From Thermophilibacter gallinarum (lineage in GTDB: Bacteria; Actinomycetota; Coriobacteriia; Coriobacteriales; Atopobiaceae): a DNA stretch of 64,000 nt. Below, one piece after another: positions 8,333 to 16,941 of this stretch. The DNA lies in assembly GCF_014982725.1 (NCBI RefSeq), contig NZ_JADCJZ010000002.1, positions 434,001 through 498,000 of the forward strand, read 5' to 3'. The notes beneath the pieces were generated by a model that was not told where the DNA came from, searched no databases, and saw nothing but the letters and a program-made list of their open reading frames with translations. A program made the position numbers and the translations under genes. How positions within the stretch are numbered: position 1 is the stretch's first letter; every line of letters begins with the position of its first letter.

Positions 8333-8398
8333 GTTCTTCTCGGCACGCAATATCGGCAGTTACCGGCAACGTGCGTTTATGCGAGCTCGCCGCGCACG

Positions 8399-8446
8399 CG
8401 TCATGTCGGCTCCCGAGAACGCCTGGCCGCAATCGCTCTCGCCGGC
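8399..8446. repeat. Degenerate second copy of the LacI gene 3' end
   Basis: The ~47 bp here repeat 8164-8211 with about five differences. The first copy spans the last codons and stop of the LacI-family gene. The copy here has TGG where the original has the TAG stop. It marks a direct duplication that brackets element A. Confidence 0.65.
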
Positions 8447-8509
8447 AGCATCACGCGCTATGGCGTACCATTGATAACTCAAAAATCCACGCCGCGCGAA
8501 GGGGGAACC

Positions 8510-10645
8510 TTGTCCGAGAACGTCGAGAGCACGCGCACCGACAGTCACGACGACCCGATCTTTGCGGCCGAGCAGGACCACCTCTCCGAGCTCTACGCCA
8601 AGCTGCTGCAGATCCGCGACGACATCTCGCAGGACCTGGAGTCCAACCACCAGGGCGCCAAGCAGGACCTCATCGACATGAGCGAGGAGGTCCGCCTGGA
8701 CTTCGGCGGCGCGGACGAGACGATCGAGACCCTCGCCGCCATCGAGACGCTCAACTCGATCATCGACGCCTACAACCAGTACCACGACTTCAACGTCGAC
8801 AAGCTCCGCCGCGTGATGCTGTTGCTCATGCAGCCGTACTTCGCGAAGGTCACGCTCGAGATGCGCCCGGGGCGGCCGCCGCGCGACGTCTACATCGGCG
8901 CCGCCGGCATGACCGACGAGCGCAGCCGCCCGCTGGTGGTGGACTGGCGCTCCCCCGTCGCGGAGACCTACTACAACCAGGAGATGGGGCCGACCTCCTA
9001 CCAGGTGGACGGCAAGACGCGCAACGTGAACCTCACGCTGCGCCGGCAGTTCGACATCGTGCGCGACGAGCTGCGCTCCTACTTCGACACCACGGTGGCG
9101 ATCCAGGACTCGCTGCTGCTGGGCGCCCTCAAGCGACGTCACACCGAGAAGCTCCAGGCGATCACCGCCACGATCCAGCGCGAGCAGAACGAGGTCGTGC
9201 GCCACGAGGACGTCCCCGTGCTGCTGGTCAACGGCATCGCGGGGTCCGGCAAGACGTCGGTGCTGCTCCAGCGCATCGCGTTTCTGCTCTACCAGGAGCG
9301 CAAGACGCTCGACCCGAGCCAGGTCTGGCTCTTCTCGCCCAACGACGTCTTCGAGAGCTACATCGACACGGTCCTGCCGAGCATGGGCGAGTCCAACCCG
9401 CGGACCGTGACCTGGCGCGCCTTCGTGGCCGAGCAGGGCGCCGGGGAGCGCGACCTCGGTCTCTCGACGACGCCCGAAGCCCTGCGCCGGCTGGACGAGG
9501 CGGCGCGCACGCTCGTCCTCGAGCCGGACGACCTGCGCGAGATCCGCCTCGGAGACGAGACGCTCCTCAAGGCGAGCCAGGTGAGAAGCGCCGTCGAGAA
9601 GTTCGCGGAGTTCGACGTGGGGCCGCGTTTCACCGCGCTCGTGAAGGAGGAGCTGCACGACCGCCTGAACCGCCGGCTCGCGCAGATGGCGCGCAACGAG
9701 GAAGTCCAGGAGGAGATGCTCGGCCTGGACGTGGAGCGCCAGTACGAGATCTTCGGCGAGACGCTCTCCCCGGACGACGAGGAGGAGACCGTCGCCTACG
9801 CCAAGCGCTACGTGGAGCATCTCTACGAGGACGCCCACGACGCGATCGAGCGCCTCGCGTGGCTGCGCTTCGACCGCATCGGCATGCGCCTGCTGGGCGC
9901 GCAGGCGCTCTCCGCGACCGAGTGGCTCTACCTGCGGCTCGTCTTCACGGGCATCGGAAGCCGCGACGCGCGCTTCGTCATGGTCGACGAGGTCCAGGAC
10001 TACACCGAGGCCCAGCTCATGGTGCTCGCACGGTTCTTCTCGCGCGCGCACTTCCTGCTTCTGGGAGACGAGCACCAGGCGATCTTTGAGGGGACGGCCA
10101 CGTTCTCGCGCATCGCGGAGATCTTCGGCGCCACGCACGGCAGCGTCGACGAGTGCCGCCTGCTCACGAGCTACCGCTCCTCGCCGGAGATCACCGAGCT
10201 CTTCTGCGGCCTGCTGGAGCCGGACGAGCGCCGACGCCTCACCTCGGTGCAGCGCGAGGGCGTCGCGCCCGTGATCCGCTCCTTTGACGATCGGGATGCC
10301 TATCTCGAGGCGCTGCGCGCGGCGGTCACCGAGCCGGGCGAGGGCCTCACGGCCGTGGTGGCCGAGAGCGACGCGCGCGCGAGCTGGCTCGCCAAGCAGC
10401 TGGGCGACGCGGTGAGGGTGATCCGCGGCGGGATGTCGCTGCCCGCGGAGGGCGTGGTGCTGCTGCCCCTGCGCGTGGCAAAGGGACTTGAGTTCGACCA
10501 CGTCATCGTCCCCGACGCGCAGGCGGAGGTCTACCCCGACACGCCGCTCGCGCGCAGGCGCCTCTACACGGCACTCTCGCGCGCGACGCACCGTGTGACC
10601 GTGCTCGCGCAGGGTCCGCTTACGCCGATGCTGAGCGCGAGATAA
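8510..10645 (+). CDS. helD: HelD-like superfamily 1 helicase (RNA polymerase recycling factor)
   Basis: The ~711-aa protein has an N-terminal coiled-coil (EQDHLSELYAKLLQIRDDI), then a UvrD-like ATPase core: Walker A GIAGSGKTS, Walker B/DExx VDEVQDYTEAQ, the motif III region GDEHQAIFEG and a C-terminal SRATHRVTVL. HelD proteins use ATP to dislodge or recycle stalled RNA polymerase. A TTG start at 8510 is chosen because GAAGGGGG lies 4 bases upstream; an upstream in-frame TTG at 8471 lacks such a site. It appears to be a single-gene unit ending in a long hairpin. It could be annotated as UvrD/Rep-type DNA helicase, but the N-terminal arm and lack of some UvrD motifs favour HelD. Confidence 0.85.
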   Translation: MSENVESTRTDSHDDPIFAAEQDHLSELYAKLLQIRDDISQDLESNHQGAKQDLIDMSEEVRLDFGGADETIETLAAIETLNSIIDAYNQYHDFNVDKLRRVMLLLMQPYFAKVTLEMRPGRPPRDVYIGAAGMTDERSRPLVVDWRSPVAETYYNQEMGPTSYQVDGKTRNVNLTLRRQFDIVRDELRSYFDTTVAIQDSLLLGALKRRHTEKLQAITATIQREQNEVVRHEDVPVLLVNGIAGSGKTSVLLQRIAFLLYQERKTLDPSQVWLFSPNDVFESYIDTVLPSMGESNPRTVTWRAFVAEQGAGERDLGLSTTPEALRRLDEAARTLVLEPDDLREIRLGDETLLKASQVRSAVEKFAEFDVGPRFTALVKEELHDRLNRRLAQMARNEEVQEEMLGLDVERQYEIFGETLSPDDEEETVAYAKRYVEHLYEDAHDAIERLAWLRFDRIGMRLLGAQALSATEWLYLRLVFTGIGSRDARFVMVDEVQDYTEAQLMVLARFFSRAHFLLLGDEHQAIFEGTATFSRIAEIFGATHGSVDECRLLTSYRSSPEITELFCGLLEPDERRRLTSVQREGVAPVIRSFDDRDAYLEALRAAVTEPGEGLTAVVAESDARASWLAKQLGDAVRVIRGGMSLPAEGVVLLPLRVAKGLEFDHVIVPDAQAEVYPDTPLARRRLYTALSRATHRVTVLAQGPLTPMLSAR

Positions 10646-10647
10646 CC

Positions 10648-10756
10648 CGGCTGCTGCCTGCCGGCGACCAAAGTCCAGCGCTTCGAACAGCTTCGCCGCA
10701 TAAGAACGATGCGGCTGCAGAACTCGCGGCGGACTTTGGTCGCCGGCAGGCAGCCG
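10648..10756. repeat. Hairpin family II, copy 1 (long nested inverted repeat)
   Basis: Outer arms of ~25 bp (GCCTGCCGGCGACCAAAGTC and its complement, with one 3-nt bulge) enclose an inner 7-bp stem GCCGCAT/ATGCGGC. Between the stems lie unpaired blocks ending ACAGCTTC on the left and reading AGAACTCGCGGCG on the right. The same two blocks recur at 50264-50351 with entirely different arms. It separates the convergent helD and HAD genes and may terminate both. Confidence 0.75.
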
Positions 10757-10766
10757 TGCTTCTCGG

Positions 10767-11564
10767 CTAGATCAGGCCGAAGTGGCGCAGGGCGGTGACG
10801 ACGCCGTCGTCGCGGACGTCGTCGGTGACGTAGTCCGCGTGGGCCTTGACGTTCTCGCGCGCGTTGCCCATGACCACGGCCGTGTCGGCGAGGCGGAGGA
10901 TCTCGAGGTCGTTCTCAGAGTCGCCGAAGGCGAAGACGTGCGAGGGCTCGAAGGGCAGCGCGTCGAGCAAGGCCCGCCCGCCCACGCCCTTGCTCGTGCC
11001 CGGGATGGTGAGCTCGTGGTTGCCGTCGCCCACGTTGAGATACGTGTAGGCGCCCATCAGATACTCGCTCCCACGGCATGCGTCGAGGCTGTCGTCGGTG
11101 AAGTCGATCTTGCCGAAGTCCATGCGGCCGCCGTCGCGCTCGTAGTCCTCGATCGAGGGGACGCCCGCGCAGTAGTCCATCTGCCCCTTGCCCGAGCGCA
11201 CCATGACATTGCCGAAGGTTCCCTCGATGAGTGCCTCCATGCCGATGCGATGCATCTCTTCCACCGTCCGACGCAGCGTCGCGCGCTCGATCGTGCGGTC
11301 GTAGACGACCTCGTCGTCGAGGATCACGTGCGTGCCGTCGAGCGTCACGTATCCCGCGAACGGAAGGTGGAGCAGGTCCTCGAGGTTGAGTATGCTGCGC
11401 CCGGAGCAGACCACGGCCACGTTGCCGGCGGCGACGAAGGCTCGTATCGCCTCCTGCACGCCCGCGGTGGGCACGACATGCAGACCGTCGTTGAACTCCC
11501 TGCTGGTCAGCGTGCCGTCCACGTCAAAGAATGCGACGACGGGACCCTGGTTCTTCTCGACCAC
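10767..11564 (-). CDS. HAD-superfamily (Cof-type) phosphatase
   Basis: The 265-aa enzyme begins with the motif I sequence FFDVDGTLTS, whose first Asp is the nucleophile. It has CSGRS (motif II), a type-II cap in the middle and the motif III/IV region KGVGGRALLD...GDSENDLEIL. Cof-type members dephosphorylate sugar phosphates or related metabolites; the substrate is not predictable. The open frame extends to 11765, but the GTG at 11564 is chosen because GAGGAGG is 4 bases upstream and the extra residues overlap repeat sequence. It faces helD convergently and is divergent from the UPF0210 gene. Confidence 0.85.
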   Translation of the reverse strand: MVEKNQGPVVAFFDVDGTLTSREFNDGLHVVPTAGVQEAIRAFVAAGNVAVVCSGRSILNLEDLLHLPFAGYVTLDGTHVILDDEVVYDRTIERATLRRTVEEMHRIGMEALIEGTFGNVMVRSGKGQMDYCAGVPSIEDYERDGGRMDFGKIDFTDDSLDACRGSEYLMGAYTYLNVGDGNHELTIPGTSKGVGGRALLDALPFEPSHVFAFGDSENDLEILRLADTAVVMGNARENVKAHADYVTDDVRDDGVVTALRHFGLI

Positions 11565-11654
11565 GAAGCCTCCTCGCTCGGGGTTGTCTGAGACAGAGCA
11601 TACCGCATTGCACCCCGGGACCCGTCCTTCTCGCCGTCCCTTCGCGACTCGAAA

Positions 11655-11878
11655 CGGGTTTGGGTTCGAGACTTCGGCTTGAGAGCGATTACGACTTATA
11701 TTTCTGCAGCTCAGACCGGTGACCCAGTATGCGACGCGGGCCTTCGTCCCGTTTTTCGAACCCAAACCCGATTCGGGTTTGGGTTCGCCCGGCTTCGTTG
11801 GAAATCACATAAGCACAGCCCATGAGCTTGCGGTTCGTATTTATACTCGCCAGAGCCCCTCAAACCGAACCCAAACCC
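11655..11878. repeat. Four copies of a GAACCCAAACCCG motif in a divergent gap
   Basis: The motif occurs at 11655-11668 (reverse), 11757-11771 (forward), 11773-11787 (reverse) and 11866-11878 (forward). The middle two form a perfect palindrome of 15-bp arms around one base. The set fills the 370-bp gap between the HAD gene and the UPF0210 gene. A -10-like TATAAT lies at 11890-11895, just after the last copy. It could be an operator array or ends of two small inverted-repeat elements. Confidence 0.6.
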
Positions 11879-11934
11879 TCCGGGGCCCGTATAATGGGTC
11901 CCGCAACGGCACGCCGCACGACGAAAGGCCCAAC

Positions 11935-13299
11935 GTGGACATCACCCCGCAGGAAGTCGCCGAGACCCTCTCCATGGTCTCCGAGCAGAACCTCGACCTT
12001 CGAACCATCACGATGGGCATCTCGCTCGCGGGCTGCGCCGACGAGGACATGGGTCGCATGTGCGACAAGGTCTACGACCGCATCACGCACACGGCCGAGC
12101 GCCTCGTGGAGACGGCTGAGGACCTGGAGGCCGAGTTCGGCATCCCCATCGCCAACAAGCGCGTCTCGGTGACGCCGATCGCGCAGATTGCGGCCGGCTG
12201 CGCCGACGAGGACCTCTCCCCGCTCGCTCACGCCATGGACCGCGCGGCCGAGTCCCTGGGCATCGACTTCATGGGCGGCTTCTCCGCGCTCGTGCAGAAG
12301 GGCATGGGTGCCACGGACCGCAAGCTCATCGCGAGCGTCCCCGAGGCGCTGGCCACCACCGAGCGTGTGTGCTCCTCGCTCAACATCGCCTCAACGCGCG
12401 CCGGCATCAACATGGACGCCGTGCTGCTCTCCGCCGAGACGATCCTCGAGTGCGCGCGCCGCACCGAGGACATCGACTGCTACGGCGCCGCCAAGTTCGT
12501 CGTCTTTGCCAACATGGTCGAGGACTCGCCGTTCATGGCGGGCGCGGTGCACGGCTCCGGCGAGGCCGACGCCGTGATCAACGTGGGCGTCTCCGGCCCC
12601 GGCGTCATGGCCGCCGCCCTGGCGGAGCTGCCGGAGTCCGCGAGCCTCATGGACGTGGCCGAGAAGATCAAGAAGACCGCCTTCAAGATCACGCGCGCCG
12701 GCGAGCTCATGAGCCGCGAGGCCAGCCGTCGTCTGGGCGTGGAGAAGGGCATCGTGGACCTGTCGCTGGCGCCGACCCCGGCCGCCGGTGACTCGGTCGC
12801 CAAGATCCTGGAGATCATCGGCGTGGGCGAGTGCGGCGGCCCCGGCACCACGTGCGCGCTCGCGCTGCTCAACGACGCCGTCAAGAAGGGCGGCGTCATG
12901 GCGTCCTCCAGCGTGGGCGGCCTGTCCGGCGCGTTCATCCCCGTCTCCGAGGACGCGGGCATGATCCGCGCGGCCGTGGACGGCGCGCTCAGCCTGGAGA
13001 AGCTCGAGGCCATGACCTGCGTATGCTCCGTGGGCCTGGACATGATCGCCGTGCCCGGCGACACCTCCGTGGAGACCATCGCCGGCATCATCGCCGACGA
13101 GATGGCCATCGGCGTCATCAACACCAAGACCACGGCGGTGCGCCTCATCCCGGCCATCGGCCGCAAGGAGGGCGACATGCTCGAGTTTGGCGGTCTCTTC
13201 GGCTCCGCGCCGGTCATGCCCGTCAACCGCTTCGCCGGCAGCGTCTTCGCGCACCGCGGCGGCCGCTTCCCCGCCCCGCTCAACAGCCTCAAGAACTAG
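11935..13299 (+). CDS. UPF0210/DUF711 (PFL) family protein
   Basis: The 454-aa protein matches the widely conserved UPF0210 family, recognisable by [54 protein letters not shown] and the C-terminal APVMPVNRF. The biochemical role is unknown; members are related in fold to glycyl-radical-enzyme-like barrels but lack the radical loop here. A GTG at 11935 is the start because the homologous region begins there (VDITPQEV) and upstream sequence is repeat. In many genomes a small ACT-domain protein precedes this gene, but none is seen here. A TATAAT lies about 40 bp before the start. Confidence 0.85.
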   Translation: MDITPQEVAETLSMVSEQNLDLRTITMGISLAGCADEDMGRMCDKVYDRITHTAERLVETAEDLEAEFGIPIANKRVSVTPIAQIAAGCADEDLSPLAHAMDRAAESLGIDFMGGFSALVQKGMGATDRKLIASVPEALATTERVCSSLNIASTRAGINMDAVLLSAETILECARRTEDIDCYGAAKFVVFANMVEDSPFMAGAVHGSGEADAVINVGVSGPGVMAAALAELPESASLMDVAEKIKKTAFKITRAGELMSREASRRLGVEKGIVDLSLAPTPAAGDSVAKILEIIGVGECGGPGTTCALALLNDAVKKGGVMASSSVGGLSGAFIPVSEDAGMIRAAVDGALSLEKLEAMTCVCSVGLDMIAVPGDTSVETIAGIIADEMAIGVINTKTTAVRLIPAIGRKEGDMLEFGGLFGSAPVMPVNRFAGSVFAHRGGRFPAPLNSLKN

Positions 13300-13339
13300 C
13301 GAGAAGGGCGACGAATCGAGGCCCATCTCGCCGCGCGTG

Positions 13340-13408
13340 TTAAGAATCCCGGCGCGTCCCCCTCTGCGGCATCGTTTCGGGGGGGGGGGGACGCGCCGGG
13401 ATTTCTAA
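13340..13408. terminator. Terminator-like hairpin with a 12-G tract
   Basis: Arms of ~24 bp (TCCCGGCGCGTCCCCC and its complement, with flanking GTTA/TAAC) lie between the convergent UPF0210 and murB genes. The right arm begins inside an uninterrupted run of 12 G (13379-13390), which is likely length-variable. Confidence 0.65.
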
Positions 13409-13464
13409 CCCGAATACGTTTCCGCACGGGGACGAAAGCGAATTCCTAACCCGCGCTCCCGGAT

Positions 13465-14388
13465 CTACCCCAGGAAGCGCACCTCGGGCTCCAGGCGCAC
13501 GCGGAACTGACGCTCGACCTCGTCCTGGACGTGCTCGATCACCGCGTGGACGTCCGCCGCCGTGGCGCCGCCCGTGTTGACGACAAACCCGGCGTGCTTG
13601 CGGGAGACCTCGGCACCGCCCACGCGATAGCCCTGCAGCCCGGCGTCCATGATCAGCTTGCCGGCGAAGTGGCCCTCGGGGCGCTTGAACGTGCTCCCCG
13701 CGCTCGCCATCTCCAGCGGCTGCTTCTCCTCGCGCTGGTGCGTGAGGTCGTCCATCGTGGCGCGGATCTTCTCGGGGTCGCCCTTCTCGAGGTCGAACGT
13801 GGCGGAGAGCACGACCAGCCCCTCGCTCGCCACGCGGCTCCGGCGGTAGCCGAGGTCGAGCTCGTCCACGCCCAGGGTCTCCTGCGACCCGTCCGGGAGC
13901 AGCACGCGCACGCTCTCCAGCACGTCGGCGACGCAGCCGCCGTACGCCCCGGCGTTCATGAAGCACGCGCCGCCGACCGACCCCGGGATCCCGCACGCGA
14001 ACTCGAGGCCGGAGAGCCCCAGCTCGCAGGCCATCTCCGAGGCCTCGCGCAGGTCGACGCCCGCCTGACAGGTCATCTGCGTGCCGTCCACGGAGACGCC
14101 CACCAGGCCGTCGCCCACAGCGACGATGACGCCACGGTAGCCCTCGTCGGAGACCAGCAGGTCGGACCCGCGCCCGAGCAGGAAGCGCCGCACGCCCGCC
14201 TCGTCGCAGGCGAGAAGGACCTCGCGCAGCTCGTCGAAGCTCTCGGGGATGACGTAGAGGTCGGCCGGGCCTCCCACCTTGAACGTGGTGTGCTCGCTCA
14301 TGGGCTCGTCGACGAGGACGTTCTCCTCGCCCACGATGGCGCGCAGCCGCCACTCGAGGGGCTCTCGGGGGCTCTCGCTCTCGGGCAT
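13465..14388 (-). CDS. murB: UDP-N-acetylenolpyruvoylglucosamine reductase MurB
   Basis: The 307-aa FAD enzyme reduces UDP-GlcNAc-enolpyruvate to UDP-MurNAc in peptidoglycan synthesis. Visible features are the FAD-binding stretch TTFKVGGPADLYVIP, LLGRGSDLLVSDEGYRG, the GIPGSVGGACFMNAGAYGG loop, the Tyr/Arg segment YRRSRV, the catalytic Ser in SAGSTFKRP and a C-terminal Glu in EPEVRFLG. The frame stays open far upstream (to 15927) because of high GC, but the ATG at 14388 with AAAGGAAAG before it gives the normal length. It is divergent from the riboflavin transporter locus. Confidence 0.95.
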   Translation of the reverse strand: MPESESPREPLEWRLRAIVGEENVLVDEPMSEHTTFKVGGPADLYVIPESFDELREVLLACDEAGVRRFLLGRGSDLLVSDEGYRGVIVAVGDGLVGVSVDGTQMTCQAGVDLREASEMACELGLSGLEFACGIPGSVGGACFMNAGAYGGCVADVLESVRVLLPDGSQETLGVDELDLGYRRSRVASEGLVVLSATFDLEKGDPEKIRATMDDLTHQREEKQPLEMASAGSTFKRPEGHFAGKLIMDAGLQGYRVGGAEVSRKHAGFVVNTGGATAADVHAVIEHVQDEVERQFRVRLEPEVRFLG

Positions 14389-14467
14389 GCTTTCCTTTCG
14401 ACGCACATCAGATTGCCCCAGTATAGCAGCGACGGCACGACCCCAAAGTGCTACACTGACGCCGTCA

Positions 14468-14600
14468 GTTTCAGGACGGGGTGAAAGTCCCCACTGGCGG
14501 TGACGGGCGGCCGTGAGCGGCGCCCCCAGTCCGCGACCCGCGAAAAAGGCGGCTGACCCGGTGCGATTCCGGGACCAACGGTCACAGTCCGGATGGAAGA
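14468..14600 (+). ncRNA. FMN riboswitch (RFN element)
   Basis: The conserved RFN blocks are present in order: CAGGACGGGGTGAAAGTCCC, CTGGCGGT, AGTCCGCGACCC, GCTGACCCGGTG, then ACGGTCACAGTCCGGATG. FMN binding normally switches off riboflavin biosynthesis or uptake genes. It lies directly before ribU. The ribosome site (GGAGGG) falls 10-15 bases after the final block, so control may be at translation initiation. A -10-like TACACT lies at 14452-14457. Confidence 0.95.
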
Positions 14601-14613
14601 AACGGAGGGCCTC

Positions 14614-15195
14614 ATGGCCGTTTCCACGCGCACGCACGTCTCGCACGACTCCCACTCCACCACCACGGGAGGAGCCTGGTCCACCCAGCGAATCGCCACG
14701 ACAGCGCTGCTCTGCGCCCTGGCGTTCGTCCTCACCTTCGTGGAGATTCCCATCTTCCCGCCCGCACCGTGGCTCATGTACGACCCGTCCGGGATCGTCG
14801 CCTTCGTCGCCGCGCTCGTCTACGGGCCCGCCACCGGAGCCGTCGTGGCCGTGCTCCCCTGGGTGCTCAAGACGCTCTTCAGCTTCAACGTGTGGGGACA
14901 TCTCATGGCCATCCTCGCCGGCGTGGCGCTCTGCGTGCCCGCCGCCCTCGTCGCGCGCGGCGTGGGCGGGACGCGGGGGCTTGCCGCGGGCATGGCGGTC
15001 GGCGGCGTGGTCTCGCTCGCCGCGTGCATCCTCGGCAACATCGTCGTGACGCCGCTCTACACCGCGGTCTCCACGGCCGAGGTCGTCGCCATGATCGTAC
15101 CGATCCTGCTGCCGTTCAACCTGCTCAAGATCATTCTCAACTGCGTCGTGACCGCTCTCGTCCAGAGGCCGGTCTCCGCGCTCGTCAACCGCTAG
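14614..15195 (+). CDS. ribU: Riboflavin ECF transporter substrate-binding subunit RibU
   Basis: The 193-aa integral membrane protein has five to six hydrophobic helices (starting near TTALLCALAFVLTFVEIPIF) and the RibU-like segment APWLMYDPSGIVAFVAALVYGP. It is the S component that captures riboflavin and docks on the EcfT-EcfA module encoded immediately downstream. The FMN riboswitch upstream makes riboflavin the confident substrate. The ATG at 14614 follows GGAGGG; an upstream in-frame ATG at 14593 lies inside the riboswitch tail and is less likely. Confidence 0.93.
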   Translation: MAVSTRTHVSHDSHSTTTGGAWSTQRIATTALLCALAFVLTFVEIPIFPPAPWLMYDPSGIVAFVAALVYGPATGAVVAVLPWVLKTLFSFNVWGHLMAILAGVALCVPAALVARGVGGTRGLAAGMAVGGVVSLAACILGNIVVTPLYTAVSTAEVVAMIVPILLPFNLLKIILNCVVTALVQRPVSALVNR

Positions 15196-15216
15196 GCGCC
15201 GGCAGGCGAGAAGGTC

Positions 15217-16941
15217 GTGGCGGCCTCGACGGACACGCTCGTGCGACTCTCGCACGTGAGCCTCTTCTACGAGGGGGGCGTCACCGCGCTCGATGACGTC
15301 TCCCTCGAGCTGCGCCGCGGCGAGCGGGTCTGCGTGCTCGGGGCGAACGGCTCCGGCAAGTCCACGCTCGCCTCGGTGATCTGCGGGCTGCTCGCCCCCG
15401 ACGAGGGCGAGGTCGAGCTCGTGGACGAGCTCGTGTGCGCGGACGGCCAGCCCGACCTTGAGGCATACCGTCGCGCGCGCCGCTCGCTCGGCCTGGTGTT
15501 CCAGAACCCGGACGACCAGATCGTCACGAGCGTCGTGGAGGACGACGTCGCCTTCGGGCCGGAGAACCTCGGCCTGCCCCGTGGGGAGATCGCCGCACGC
15601 GTAGCCCGCGAGCTGCACCGCGTTGCCATGGAGGACTACGCGCAGGCGGACCCGTCCCGTCTCTCGGGGGGCCAGCGGCAGCGCGTGTGCATCGCCGGCG
15701 CGCTGGCGATGGAGCCGGCCGTGCTCGTGCTGGACGAGCCGGGGTCGCTGCTCGACGTGCGCGGGCGCTCGGCGATCGTGCGCGTCATGGGGCGACTCGC
15801 CGCAACGGGCACCGCGCTCGTCCACGTGACCCACTTCATGGAGGAGGCCCTCGAGGCCGACCGCGTGATCGTCCTCGACCACGGGCACGTGGCGCTGGCG
15901 GGCACCCCGGAGGAGGTCTTCTCGCATGGCGAGAAGCTCGGCGAGCTCGGCCTGGAGGTCCCGTTCGCGGCGCGGCTCTCGCAGCGGCTCGGCCTTCCCT
16001 GGACCTGCGACGAGTCCACCCTCGTCCGCGAATTGGGGGCAGTCCCCGACTCACAGAAAGGTTCTATGTCGTCGCGCCCCCACACCAAAGATGTGCGTGG
16101 ATCGGGGGCTGTCCCCGATTTACAGGTCGAGCACGCGAGCTTCTCGTACCGGCTGGGCTCGCGCGCGCTCGGGGATGTGTCGCTCGAGGTCGTCCCCGGC
16201 ACCTCGACGGCGATCGTCGGCCAGACGGGCTCCGGAAAGTCCACGCTGCTGCGGCTGGTCTGCGGCCTCGAGGTCCCCGACGAGGGGCGCGTCCTGGTAC
16301 GCGGCAACGACACCTCGACGAGGCGCGGACGCCGGGGGGCGCGCCGGCTCGTCGGCTATGTCATGCAGCACCCGGAGCGGCAGCTCTTCGCCGAGACGGT
16401 CGAGAAGGACGTGGCGTTCGGACCGCGCAACCTGGGGCTTCCCGCGGATGAGGTGGACCGCCGCGTGACGAGGGCGCTGGAGCTCGTGGGGCTGGCCGAC
16501 CGGCGCGGGGCCTCCCCGTTCAAGCTCTCCGGGGGGCAGCGCCGCCTCTGCGCGCTCGCCGGCATACTCGCCATGGAGCCGCGCATCCTCGTGCTCGACG
16601 AACCGACCGCCGGCCTTGACCCCCGTGGCCGTGCGATGCTGAGAAGCGCGCTCGCCCGCCTGCGCGGGCTCGGCGTCACCCTCGTACAGGTCACGCACAG
16701 CATGGAGGACGCCGCGCGGGCGGACCGCGTCATGGTGCTCGACCAGGGGCGCGTTGTCGTCAGCGGCACGCCGACGGAGGTCTTCTCGGCCGGGAACGAG
16801 CGTCGCCTCACCGAGATCGGGCTCGGCATACCGCGCGCGCTGCGCGTCGCTCGCGCGCTCGAGCGGGGCGGCTGGCCCTCCCTGGGCGACCCCCTCACCA
16901 CCGACGAGCTCGTCGCCGCAATCCGAGGGGGCGAGTCCTGA
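15217..16941 (+). CDS. Fused ECF transporter ATPase (EcfA1-EcfA2 in one chain)
   Basis: The 574-aa protein contains two complete ABC ATPase domains. Domain 1 (~8-250) has Walker A GANGSGKST, signature LSGGQRQR and VLVLDEPGSLLD. Domain 2 (~302-560) has GQTGSGKST, LSGGQRRL and ILVLDEPTAGLD. In most bacteria the two ECF ATPases are separate genes. Here they are fused, with a linker (~270-302) encoded by two copies of a REP-like palindrome that read GAVPD twice (residues 274-278 and 297-301). The GTG start lies after GAGAAGG, 21 bases past ribU; its stop overlaps the ecfT start (TGATG). It powers riboflavin uptake and possibly other S components. Confidence 0.92.
   Translation: MAASTDTLVRLSHVSLFYEGGVTALDDVSLELRRGERVCVLGANGSGKSTLASVICGLLAPDEGEVELVDELVCADGQPDLEAYRRARRSLGLVFQNPDDQIVTSVVEDDVAFGPENLGLPRGEIAARVARELHRVAMEDYAQADPSRLSGGQRQRVCIAGALAMEPAVLVLDEPGSLLDVRGRSAIVRVMGRLAATGTALVHVTHFMEEALEADRVIVLDHGHVALAGTPEEVFSHGEKLGELGLEVPFAARLSQRLGLPWTCDESTLVRELGAVPDSQKGSMSSRPHTKDVRGSGAVPDLQVEHASFSYRLGSRALGDVSLEVVPGTSTAIVGQTGSGKSTLLRLVCGLEVPDEGRVLVRGNDTSTRRGRRGARRLVGYVMQHPERQLFAETVEKDVAFGPRNLGLPADEVDRRVTRALELVGLADRRGASPFKLSGGQRRLCALAGILAMEPRILVLDEPTAGLDPRGRAMLRSALARLRGLGVTLVQVTHSMEDAARADRVMVLDQGRVVVSGTPTEVFSAGNERRLTEIGLGIPRALRVARALERGGWPSLGDPLTTDELVAAIRGGES
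16028..16125 (+). repeat. Two REP-like palindromes inside the ECF ATPase gene
   Basis: GAATTGGGGGCAGTCCCC (from 16030) and GATCGGGGGCTGTCCCC (from 16100) are each followed by YACAG. The first closely resembles the intergenic copy at 36317-36343, including downstream bases CACAGAAANGTT. Both are read in frame as the linker of the fused ATPase, so the insertion did not break the gene. Confidence 0.85.

Noticed and set aside
8471-8509. An upstream TTG start for the HelD-like gene
   Set aside because: No ribosome site is present there, whereas the TTG at 8510 has a strong one.
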